From: a virus
DNA length: 40,590 nucleotides
Virus record (IMG/VR): IMGVR_UViG_3300027917_000083
Span: 1 to 40,590 of that record
Direction: 5' to 3' (one strand)
Shown here: one piece after another, positions 1 to 5,508 of the stretch
Layout of the letters: each line of letters opens with the position of its first letter
Numbering within the stretch: the first letter of the stretch is position 1
The notes under the pieces: generated by a model
Database searches by the model: none
What the model saw: only the letters and a program-made list of their open reading frames with translations
What the model was told of the DNA's origin: nothing
Program-made: the position numbers and the translations under genes

Positions 1-240
1 CAGCCGGACCGCTCGCCGATGTCGGCCAGCTGACGGCCAGCTGACGGCCAGCTGACGGCCAGCTGACGGCCAGGACGGCCAGCTGACGGCCAGCCGGACC
101 GCTCGCCGATGTCGGCCAGGACGGCCAGCCGGACGATTTTGACAATCTGACGAAAAACAATTTGACCGCTCGCCGATCGTGAGCGACTATTGAGTAGTCG
201 GCCAGGACGGCCAGCTGACGGCCAGGACGGCCAGCCGGAA
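1..240. repeat. Composite short-unit tandem repeat array
   Basis: Units that all begin CAG and end GGC are strung together. An 11-base unit (CAGCTGACGGC) is repeated head to tail at 27-70 and again at 80-90. A 9-base unit (CAGGACGGC) occurs at 71-79, 117-125 and twice more after 205. A 26-base unit at 1-26 recurs at 91-116, giving a higher-order period of 90. Unit lengths are not multiples of three, so coding is unlikely. The array could be replication iterons, a packaging or terminal region, or protein-binding sites; the sequence does not decide. Confidence 0.85.
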
Positions 241-270
241 ACCACCACCGCAATCGTCAGGACCGCTACA

Positions 271-369
271 ATGCAAAACTTCGCTTTTTCCGCTATCTGC
301 CTCGGAATCACTTTTTCCTACGTGATCGCTCAATTCAGCACAATCCTTGCAAACTGCAACCCTTTCTAA
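271..369 (+). CDS. Possible 32-residue hydrophobic peptide
   Basis: A short open frame begins with ATG eight bases after an AGGA ribosome-binding site (CAGGA at about 259-263). It encodes a peptide with one hydrophobic stretch (about residues 4-27, rich in Phe, Ile, Leu and Ala) and ends Asn-Pro-Phe. It sits between the tandem array and the next small gene. It resembles a tiny phage membrane peptide, but length and lack of any recognised family make it tentative. It could also be chance, as the only support is the start site and the composition. Confidence 0.4.
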   Translation: MQNFAFSAICLGITFSYVIAQFSTILANCNPF

Positions 370-412
370 TTCGTCACAACCGTCACCACCAGCATAACCC
401 GGAGAATCCAAA

Positions 413-691
413 ATGTCGTTTCAATCCGCAAAACACTACCAAGCCACAAAATCGCTACTTTGGGCAGCGGCCCAGCCGGAAACCGATCGTAACGGTTATG
501 CCGATTTTGACTTTGATACGCTTCTTGACATCCATGACGGTTTTGTCGAAAGTGACAATTATGCTGCCGCCGACCGCGTGAAGGCCGAAATATCGGCACG
601 ACCGGAATATCCGGCACATCAGGCACTTCTCGCACGATTGGCACAGGAATTCCAATCGGCACAACCGGAAGAATCGGACGCACCCTTCTAA
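413..691 (+). CDS. Small hypothetical protein (92 aa)
   Basis: No family is recognised. The product is acidic and probably helical, with an Asp/Phe-rich segment at about residues 31-45 and an Ala-rich C-terminal half ending in acidic residues. A GGAG site about nine bases upstream supports the ATG at 413. A hairpin terminator starts 21 bases after the stop, so this looks like a short transcription unit by itself or with the preceding peptide. The antisense strand is also open here, a side effect of composition. Role unknown; position in the control region suggests an early or host-takeover gene, by inference only. Confidence 0.65.
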   Translation: MSFQSAKHYQATKSLLWAAAQPETDRNGYADFDFDTLLDIHDGFVESDNYAAADRVKAEISARPEYPAHQALLARLAQEFQSAQPEESDAPF

Positions 692-711
692 CCCTCCCCT
701 CCCCTACTATA

Positions 712-749
712 GGCATGACCGGCACAGTCCGGCCATGCCTTTTATTTTG
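712..749 (+). terminator. Rho-independent terminator
   Basis: GGCATGACCGG pairs with CCGGCCATGCC (11 positions, one mismatch) around a six-base loop CACAGT, followed directly by TTTTATTTTG. It lies 20 bases downstream of the stop codon at 691 and closes that gene. Confidence 0.85.
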
Positions 750-1400
750 CCCATACGCTCTAATCGTTACGACCCCTCCCCTCCCTACAATACACACCAC
801 CGGCACCACCACCCCACAATGTACAATGCACACACCCTGCTTATCCCCTACCACTACACCCACTGCACTAACCGGAACCACCGGAGCCACCGGCACCACC
901 GCTACTACAGGTACCACCCGCAGGACCGGTACCACCTGCACCACCCGCAGCACTGATACACGTGCTACAGGTGGTTCAGGTGCTACCACCCCCGCAGGCC
1001 GCACCACGGTCAGGGCCACGATAACCGGCATATGTTGCACAATCCACGCCACCGGAACCACCTGCACCACCCCTACACCTCCCCCAATCACTACCCCTGA
1101 TACACGTGCTACAGGTGACTCAGGTGCTACCACTGATACAGGTGACTCAGGTGCTACCACCCCTACAACCGGACCCGGTCGCGTGTGCCCCTACAACCGG
1201 TGCGACCGGAACCACCTGCACAATCGGTACAACTGTACCCACTGCTGCTGTGTAGTGGTTGTGCAGGTTGTAGTGGTTGTGTGTGTCGTGCGTGTTGTGC
1301 TGGTTGTGTGTGCTGTGAGGACTGTGCTAGTAGTAGGGGAGGGGGTGGTCGTGACAGTGGGGAGGGTTGTGACGACTGGAGGATGTGAACCGGTGGTGCC
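750..1400. other. Low-complexity AC-rich then GT-rich region
   Basis: From about 770 to 1240 the plus strand is dominated by ACC/CAC-type triplets with ACCGG and CTGCACC motifs; from about 1241 to 1385 it flips abruptly to GT-rich. G-runs at 1335-1370 (gggg, ggggg, gggg, ggg) could form a G-quadruplex or an R-loop-prone tract. Both strands are open over long stretches because the repeats lack stops: a plus frame (715-1467) would be a Thr-Gly-rich protein and a minus frame a Val-Pro-rich one. Neither has a convincing start, so I do not call a gene. Confidence 0.6.
953..1161 (+). repeat. Direct repeats in the AC-rich region
   Basis: A unit of roughly 36 bases starting CTGATACACGTG and ending GGTGCTACCAC occurs at 953-990 and 1097-1132. 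A third copy at 1133-1161 lacks nine internal bases. Spacings (144 and 36) are multiples of three, so one plus-strand frame would read the same Asp-Thr...Gly-Ala-Thr-Thr motif each time. This is the only hint that the region might encode a collagen-like repeat protein. Confidence 0.7.
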
Positions 1401-1756
1401 GGTCATAACGGCAGCCCTATCCTGTCTCGTGAGTGCCCAATTTTTCAGCCGAGTGCCCAATTTGTAGGCACCTGCGGGCGACTCCGGAACCCCTTGATAC
1501 CTCTGGACTTACGGCTTGGCACACTATTTGCAGGGGACTCCGGGTGCCCAGGAAACAGGCACCGGGTGGGTTAGAAATCTTCGGGTGTAGCCGGACACGA
1601 GGAGAGGTACCCCAGGGGAGGGGTAAAAATTTTCTCAGAAATTTTGCTTGACAGGCGTACAAGTTTAGGGTTTACCTCGAACGTCGCCAAAACAGGAGCT
1701 TTCCCCCTAGGAGAGGTATCTCTCCCCCTATTAGAGGTAGAAAATGAGGGAAGCGG

Positions 1757-1792
1757 CGGAGCAGGTTTTCTTTATAGAAAAAGTATGCTCCG
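1757..1792. other. Hairpin with CGGAGCA/TGCTCCG arms
   Basis: CGGAGCA (1757-1763) pairs with TGCTCCG (1786-1792); inside, TTTTCT (1766-1771) pairs with AGAAAA (1776-1781) around a TTAT loop. There is no T-run after it, so it is not an ordinary terminator. The same outer arms recur in the hairpin at 1911. Confidence 0.7.
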
Positions 1793-1910
1793 CGACCTCT
1801 CCGTCTGAAACTAACCCCCTACACTTTTTTCATCTTCTATTTAATCGCGGTCACTATATTTTGAAAAAAAGTTAAAATAGTTAGAGGAGTAGTTTCGGTC
1901 GAAGACCATG

Positions 1911-1946
1911 CGGAGCATGTCTTGTCTATAAACGAAACATGCTCCG
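1911..1946. other. Second hairpin with CGGAGCATGT arms
   Basis: CGGAGCATGT (1911-1920) is perfectly complementary to ACATGCTCCG (1937-1946), with a 16-base A/T-rich loop. The arm core CGGAGCA/TGCTCCG is shared with the hairpin at 1757-1792, which makes the pair look like a duplicated protein-binding or RNA element. Confidence 0.75.
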
Positions 1947-2059
1947 TCACATGCCCGAAAACCGGCCTGAGCCCTCCGCTGTGGGCTTCCAGGTGCCCAA
2001 TGGGTGTACCGAGACCCCGGAGTCCCCGGACGCGTTAGGGAGCCTCTCAGAGATTTTCC

Positions 2060-2087
2060 TTGACATCCGGCATCTATGGTGTACAGT
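2060..2087 (+). promoter_or_regulatory. Sigma70-type promoter, leaderless geometry
   Basis: A perfect -35 box TTGACA (2060-2065), a 16-base spacer ending TATGGTG, and a -10 box TACAGT (2082-2087). The ATG of the next gene starts six bases after the -10 box, where transcription should begin, so the mRNA would be leaderless. A minus-strand promoter at 39646-39673 has the same spacing, the same TATGGTG spacer end and the same TTAG after the -10 box. Confidence 0.7.
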
Positions 2088-2093
2088 TTAGAT

Positions 2094-2249
2094 ATGAACA
2101 CCTTGCCCCCAATCATCATCGCCACGATCTGCTACCTGTGGATCGCGTATGGCACGTTCCGACAAGGCGATGACCACCCGCACGCCCTGATGTGGTTCGC
2201 GTACGCGATCGCCAACGGCTCCTTCATCTGGTACGAACTGCGAAAATGA
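2094..2249 (+). CDS. Small membrane protein (51 aa)
   Basis: Encodes two predicted membrane segments: a hydrophobic N-terminal helix (about residues 4-19, Pro-Pro-Ile-Ile-Ile onward) and a second aromatic/Ala-rich one (about residues 31-47), joined by a charged Gln-Gly-Asp-Asp-His loop. It is the first gene after the promoter at 2060. The start is chosen because the ATG coincides with the expected +1, and its TGA overlaps the next ATG (ATGA at 2246-2249), which suits translational coupling. No family is recognised; small early membrane proteins of this sort are common in phages, with roles such as host inhibition or superinfection exclusion (inference). Confidence 0.65.
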   Translation: MNTLPPIIIATICYLWIAYGTFRQGDDHPHALMWFAYAIANGSFIWYELRK

Positions 2250-2641
2250 CCTCAATCTACGACTTGCGAGCCTTCAAGCTGATTCCATCGAAGCAACAGA
2301 TGGTCGAAGCGGCGATCCAACACATTTTGGACGGCGACTTCGAGTATCTGCTGGACCAACACTGCCCCGTGCCGCCCCCGCTGCCCGAAGAACTGTTCTG
2401 GGCATGGTTCGACCGCCACTTTCCGACCGGAACCCCCAGCTACACCGACATCAAGTGCAAATGGGACGCCGACTGTGCCCGACTGCTGCGAAAGTGGCTT
2501 CGATTCCGTGGCGAACACTGCACAACCCCCGACATCTGGTCCATCGACGAACAAATGCACGAGCTGTTGGACACCGACGAGCACAAGAAGTGGAAACTGA
2601 CCCGCAAACTCCTCAAAACGTACAAGTTAAAGGTGAGATGA
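2246..2641 (+). CDS. Hypothetical protein (131 aa)
   Basis: Start is the ATG in the ATGA overlap with the upstream membrane-protein gene, not the earlier in-frame GTG at 2192, which would overlap by 58 bases. The product has a helical N-terminus, a Pro-rich turn after a His-Cys pair (about residues 43-55), an aromatic stretch (Phe-Trp-Ala-Trp-Phe) and a strongly basic Lys/Leu C-terminus. No domain is recognised. The end overlaps the next gene by ATGA. The basic tail could bind nucleic acid, but that is only a composition argument. Confidence 0.7.
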   Translation: MTSIYDLRAFKLIPSKQQMVEAAIQHILDGDFEYLLDQHCPVPPPLPEELFWAWFDRHFPTGTPSYTDIKCKWDADCARLLRKWLRFRGEHCTTPDIWSIDEQMHELLDTDEHKKWKLTRKLLKTYKLKVR

Positions 2642-2982
2642 CACTACCCGACATTCCTACCGGCGTCCGATGCTACACCGTTTGGGCGGCTGGCCACGTT
2701 GTAGGCTTCACCCAACGTCTTTCGTTGGCCGAAAACCTGCGAACGTGGTGCAAAGAGAACGAAATCGAGCCGACAACGATCGACCTGATGGTGTTCCACG
2801 AGCTGCCGCCCGGAGTCGCTTACCGTGTCACCTCGACGTTGGATATCCAAGACCTGTTGCAACCGAGCCGCGTCGACTACTCGACAAAGGCCGAAGACAC
2901 CTTTCACACCCCGTTGACCAACGACACCGAGGAGTTGTTCAACGTAGCCTTTGAGATCATTCAAAATCGTGTCAAAGCCTAA
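2638..2982 (+). CDS. Hypothetical protein (114 aa)
   Basis: Coupled to the preceding gene through an ATGA overlap at 2638-2641, with AGGTGAG just upstream. The sequence looks like a compact mixed alpha/beta domain (an N-terminal strand pattern around residues 9-22, then a Glu/Asn-rich helix and a hydrophobic strand). I do not recognise a family. It sits in an operon of small genes between a leaderless promoter and the release-factor-like gene, so an accessory early role is likely. Confidence 0.7.
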   Translation: MTLPDIPTGVRCYTVWAAGHVVGFTQRLSLAENLRTWCKENEIEPTTIDLMVFHELPPGVAYRVTSTLDIQDLLQPSRVDYSTKAEDTFHTPLTNDTEELFNVAFEIIQNRVKA

Positions 2983-3241
2983 GAAATCCGTGATCGGAGC
3001 CGATATTTTGGCGAAGATCGGCGAGGAAGCGTTCCCAGACGTTGTTGAAAAGTGCCCACGGTGTGGTGGTGGCAACCACCTACCGGTGTGCTCCGTGCAT
3101 GGGCTGTGCGAAAGCTGCCCAACATGCAATGGCCACGGCTTCATCACACGTACAATGGACGCACGAGAGGAACATTACTGGATCATTCACCTCATCAAGG
3201 GCATCCAAGATGACATCCGAGCAAACTATCTTCGACGTTGA
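2969..3241 (+). CDS. DnaJ-like zinc-hook small protein (90 aa)
   Basis: Contains cysteine pairs typical of an Hsp40/DnaJ-type zinc binding hook: Cys-Pro-Arg-Cys-Gly-Gly-Gly near residue 30 and a perfect CxxCxGxG (Cys-Pro-Thr-Cys-Asn-Gly-His-Gly) about 20 residues later, with extra Cys/His between. No J domain is present, so it is a stand-alone zinc module that could bind unfolded protein or nucleic acid. The start is uncertain: GTG at 2969 gives a 14-base overlap with the upstream gene; a TTG at 2951 would extend it by six residues. The C-terminus is helical and basic. Confidence 0.65.
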   Translation: MSKPKKSVIGADILAKIGEEAFPDVVEKCPRCGGGNHLPVCSVHGLCESCPTCNGHGFITRTMDAREEHYWIIHLIKGIQDDIRANYLRR

Positions 3242-3380
3242 AGCAGAATGGCCGGAATCCCCGGTTCACGAGAACCCCGAATGGGAAGCGATGCAACACC
3301 TGGAGCTGATGCTATTGGGAAAGCAGATTGCAGGCGACTATGGTTTCTTTATCCCAGACGACGTACCAGATGAACGATGA
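3210..3380 (+). CDS. Small acidic hypothetical protein (56 aa)
   Basis: ATG at 3210 lies about eight bases after AGGG and inside the end of the previous gene (32-base overlap); the ORF ends in ATGA with the release-factor-like gene at 3377. The product is acidic (many Glu/Asp, Pro-Glu-Ser-Pro motif) with one amphipathic helix (about residues 28-42). The longer in-frame extension upstream reads through the zinc-hook gene and is not plausible. No family recognised. Confidence 0.55.
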   Translation: MTSEQTIFDVEAEWPESPVHENPEWEAMQHLELMLLGKQIAGDYGFFIPDDVPDER

Positions 3381-3772
3381 ACATTCCAAACGAACACCTG
3401 AGCATCGAACGCATCCGTGGCAGAGGCCCGGGCGGGCAGCATCGGAACAAGACCGCGAGTTGTGTCAGAGTGACACACCTACCAACTGGTATCGTGGTCC
3501 AGTCCGATACGCGTTGTCAACACACGTCCTTGCGAAAGGCGATGAAGGCATTAACCAAGGCAATCCGAGCCGCCGAGAAGCGAGAGAAGCAGGCGAAGGC
3601 GAAGGCCGAACGCGACGATCGGATTGCGAACGAAACAACCGTGCGAACGTACGATCAGCGACGGAACAAGGTGAAGGACCACCGCACCGGGCGTGAAGAC
3701 CGCTTCACCGAAGTCGTCAAGGGACGAACACTCCAAGAATTTCTGGACGAGGCACTGTGGGACAACGTGTAA
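3377..3772 (+). CDS. Release-factor-like GGQ protein (131 aa)
   Basis: Carries the peptidyl-tRNA hydrolysis domain of class I release factors: Gly-Pro-Gly-Gly-Gln at residues 17-21, followed by the family pattern Asn-Lys-Thr-x-Ser-x-Val-Arg-Val-Thr-His-x-Pro-Thr-Gly-Ile, a charged helix (about 60-85), and a C-terminal block Val-Arg-Thr-Tyr...Lys-Asp-His-Arg-Thr-Gly as in RF1/RF2 after the GGQ domain. At 131 residues it lacks the N-terminal and stop-codon-reading parts of RF1/RF2 (about 360 residues), so it resembles ArfB/ICT1-type ribosome rescue factors in content. Unlike ArfB it ends in an acidic, not basic, tail. Likely acts on ribosome-bound peptidyl-tRNA. Coupled by ATGA to the upstream gene. 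Confidence 0.85.
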   Translation: MNIPNEHLSIERIRGRGPGGQHRNKTASCVRVTHLPTGIVVQSDTRCQHTSLRKAMKALTKAIRAAEKREKQAKAKAERDDRIANETTVRTYDQRRNKVKDHRTGREDRFTEVVKGRTLQEFLDEALWDNV

Positions 3773-4080
3773 GAGACCCGAACCCCGGAATCATCCGAGA
3801 CGCGTTCCAATACGCCGCCGAGGAGGCCAAAAACGGTCGATCGGGCGTGATCGTGTTCCCAAATTCCAACTGGATGCCGTACACAGCTGAATGGAAGTGT
3901 ATGCCGCCCGGCTGGTACCTTAGATTTGCGTCTCTACGCAGCAAAATGCTCTCTATTCGTGTCGATACAGCGGTCGTGGTGGGCTGTCTCGACGTTGACC
4001 AGCTCCAGCTGACCGCGATGATGATCGGGATCAGTGCGGAGCCCAAATGGGTCGATTTTCCGGCGGAGTTGCCGGTCTAA
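3757..4080 (+). CDS. Hypothetical protein (107 aa)
   Basis: Starts at GTG 3757, four bases after GAGG, overlapping the release-factor-like gene by 16 bases. The sequence has an N-terminal helix, a strand (Ser-Gly-Val-Ile-Val-Phe at about 29-34), an aromatic Trp-rich segment (Met-Pro-Tyr-Thr-Ala-Glu-Trp, then Pro-Pro-Gly-Trp-Tyr-Leu) and a C-terminal helix. No family is recognised. Alternative in-frame starts are weaker. Its last neighbour in the operon starts 23 bases later with its own strong ribosome-binding site. Confidence 0.65.
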   Translation: MGQRVRDPNPGIIRDAFQYAAEEAKNGRSGVIVFPNSNWMPYTAEWKCMPPGWYLRFASLRSKMLSIRVDTAVVVGCLDVDQLQLTAMMIGISAEPKWVDFPAELPV

Positions 4081-4103
4081 GACCCCCAACATAGGGGACC
4101 ACC

Positions 4104-4454
4104 ATGTCAAAACCTATCGAAGTCAAGTATCTTGGCCCAGATGCACTGTCTCAACTTGAGACAGCTGTCGAAAACGCGATCAACGCCGCCCAGGCGTCCC
4201 CTCAGCCGTTTCTAACCGGCGAAGTCGCGATTCCCGCCCTGATTGCCACCCAATTGCCGGTCCAGGCATCGAGCACGGGGTTTCTTCTACGCGTAGAGGG
4301 CAACGTCTACGTGAATTCGTCGTCTGGACCCACCGGAGGGATGATCCTCTACGAGGGCGACGACATCCGCTTCGAGAACGTCACCGATCTGTCCCAGGTG
4401 TGGGTCACGACGCTGAAAAATTCTCCGACCGTTCTCCGCTGGATGACCCTGTAA
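4104..4454 (+). CDS. Hypothetical virion-associated-like protein (116 aa)
   Basis: Good AGGGG site nine bases before the ATG. N-terminal helix with Ala/Asn repeats (residues 12-32), then a beta-rich C-terminal domain (about 40-116) with the pattern Phe-Glu-Asn-Val-Thr-Asp-Leu-Ser-Gln-Val-Trp-Val and a final Arg-Trp-Met. Such small beta domains occur in phage structural and decoration proteins, so a virion or host-surface role is possible, but no family is firmly recognised. It is the last gene of the left operon; a palindrome array begins two bases after its stop. Confidence 0.65.
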   Translation: MSKPIEVKYLGPDALSQLETAVENAINAAQASPQPFLTGEVAIPALIATQLPVQASSTGFLLRVEGNVYVNSSSGPTGGMILYEGDDIRFENVTDLSQVWVTTLKNSPTVLRWMTL

Positions 4455-4456
4455 TT

Positions 4457-4494
4457 CGGACATTGTCCGGACATTGTCCGGACATAATGTCCGG
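4457..4494. promoter_or_regulatory. Tandem GGACATTGTCC palindromes (operator-like)
   Basis: CGGACATTGTC is repeated head to tail, and each repeat is itself a palindrome (CCGGACA-T-TGTCCGG). The array ends in a 17-base palindrome CCGGACAT-A-ATGTCCGG (4478-4494). A further partial copy (CCGGACATT) lies near 4540. No T-run follows, so this is more like a cluster of dimeric-repressor operators than a terminator, though it could also pause transcription from the left operon. Confidence 0.65.
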
Positions 4495-4594
4495 TCAAAT
4501 TGTTCCAAAAACCCTTCCCTGGACGATTTTTCAGACGTATCCGGACATTCACGGACAAGTTCTCAATGAAGACATACGTTTCGTGCAGGGTAGG

Positions 4595-4655
4595 GTGGAC
4601 TTCTTTCCAAGGAAGATTCGTGGTTGCGATCGCGTTCTTAACGTGCCACGTCCAC
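4595..4655 (+). promoter_or_regulatory. Possible folded leader before 4678 gene
   Basis: GTGGAC (4595-4600) can pair with GTCCAC (4650-4655), enclosing a hairpin with TCTTTCC and GGAAGA arms and a second hairpin with CGTGG (4619-4623) and CCACG (4646-4650) arms. Together they would make a three-way junction ending about 22 bases before the ATG at 4678. It resembles a structured leader, but no known riboswitch is recognised and folding was judged by eye. Confidence 0.35.
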
Positions 4656-4677
4656 TCTGCTCATTTTGGAGCCAACA

Positions 4678-5157
4678 ATGAAGTGTGCAAAGATTACAAG
4701 CCGAGGGCAGTGTAACCGTCCCGCGATGGAGGGCAGTCACTACTGCAACCTCCACGCGAAGAACGAAGACCTCATCACTGCCTACAAGCTGAGTGATCCC
4801 CAGCTCACCGAAGATGTTAAACACCACGCACGTGCGTCTTTGGCAGACATCTCACAGCAGGTGGTCCTCATGCGAGCCTTGGTTCAGCGACGTTTGAACA
4901 TGGCTGGTGATGACCCTGCTTCGCAAATCAACGCAATGAACTTCGCGGCTGGCCAGCTGGCGTCGATCGTCAAATCAACAGAGACGATGGTGAAGCTGGC
5001 ACGCGAAAGCGGAGATATGCTTTCGAGAGTCGAGGTCGAGGAGCTTGTCGACAAGGTGGTGGATATTGTCGGCGAAGAATTGAAAGCAGGAAACGTAGAC
5101 AACGCGGTTACCGATCGTATCGCACGCCGCCTCAATGAAGAACTTTCCGACGAGTAA
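4678..5157 (+). CDS. Zinc-binding protein, candidate small terminase (159 aa)
   Basis: ATG follows a GGAG site by seven bases; the in-frame TTG at 4666 lies on that site and is rejected. N-terminal Cys-x7-Cys and Tyr-Cys-Asn-Leu-His form a compact zinc-binding motif (Cys3, Cys11, then Cys/His near residues 23-26), as seen in several small phage packaging and DNA-binding proteins. The rest is helical with Ala/Glu heptads (about 45-105) and an acidic C-terminus. Size, helical make-up and a position a few genes before the large terminase make a small terminase subunit plausible, but a transcription factor is an alternative. Confidence 0.6.
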   Translation: MKCAKITSRGQCNRPAMEGSHYCNLHAKNEDLITAYKLSDPQLTEDVKHHARASLADISQQVVLMRALVQRRLNMAGDDPASQINAMNFAAGQLASIVKSTETMVKLARESGDMLSRVEVEELVDKVVDIVGEELKAGNVDNAVTDRIARRLNEELSDE

Positions 5158-5168
5158 GGGAGAAATAT

Positions 5169-5357
5169 ATGGCTAAGAGCATCTTTGCGTCGAAGACGTT
5201 TTGGTTCAACGCTTTGACTCTGGCGGGTGCTGCCGTGGCAGCTATCGCAGAGAGTCAGGTGATTGCTGACAACCCCGCTGCCGCTGGTGCAGTGTTGGTT
5301 ATCACGTCAATCGTGAACCTGGGATTGCGACTTGTCACCGACAAGCCAATCAAGTAA
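5169..5357 (+). CDS. Holin-like membrane protein (62 aa)
   Basis: GGGAG seven bases before ATG. The layout is that of small phage holins: a basic N-terminus with Ser-Lys-Thr-Phe-Trp-Phe-Asn, a first membrane helix (about residues 13-27), a short polar link with an Asp-Asn-Pro turn, a second helix (about 36-52) and a tail Arg-Leu-Val-Thr-Asp-Lys-Pro-Ile. That ending is common in a widespread family of putative holins. It would form lesions in the inner membrane to end infection. It precedes a set of secreted proteins, which fits a lysis role. Confidence 0.7.
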   Translation: MAKSIFASKTFWFNALTLAGAAVAAIAESQVIADNPAAAGAVLVITSIVNLGLRLVTDKPIK

Positions 5358-5508
5358 CCCCGCCTCGCACGCGAAAACGTGTCGCCGCTTCGGTGGTGGC
5401 ACTCATGGCGGGAACAGATTAGTACCCAAGGCCGTCGAAATCCACGGTACAAGATGGGAGCATTACCCATCCCCGCCTCTTTACTGAAAACCCTGTTTGG
5501 TGAATATC

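Larger units (their letters stand above)
1401..2059. other. Non-coding control region with hairpins
   Basis: No gene is supported here. The stretch carries repeated GTGCCCAAT boxes (about 1433, 1453 and 1994), a decayed copy of the promoter found at 2060 (TTGACA at 1648-1653, TACAAGTTTAG at 1658-1668, preceded like the real one by CTCAG-A/G-ATTTT), a small hairpin GGAGAG/CTCTCC at 1710-1725, and two related large hairpins listed separately. A 43-codon frame at 1744-1875 overlaps these hairpins and is not called. The region could hold an origin, an operator complex or a packaging site. Confidence 0.6.

Noticed and set aside
366-1160. Minus-strand 264-codon Val/Pro-rich open frame
   Set aside because: It is antisense to the 413-691 gene and its terminator, consists of low-complexity repeats, and lacks a ribosome-binding site or recognisable domain.
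715-1467. Plus-strand 250-codon Thr-Gly-rich open frame (collagen-like look)
   Set aside because: The start region overlaps a terminator, all frames are open in this repeat sequence, and the C-terminal part becomes a Val/Cys run from the GT-rich half. In-frame repeat spacing is the only support.
1744-1875. 43-codon frame with a GAGG site
   Set aside because: It covers the hairpin at 1757-1792 and has no domain-like composition. The site may be incidental to the AGAGG repeats here.
1700-1950. tRNA-like folding of the hairpin region
   Set aside because: No cloverleaf with a T-arm GTTCGA motif or 3' acceptor pairing could be drawn; the stems are simple hairpins.
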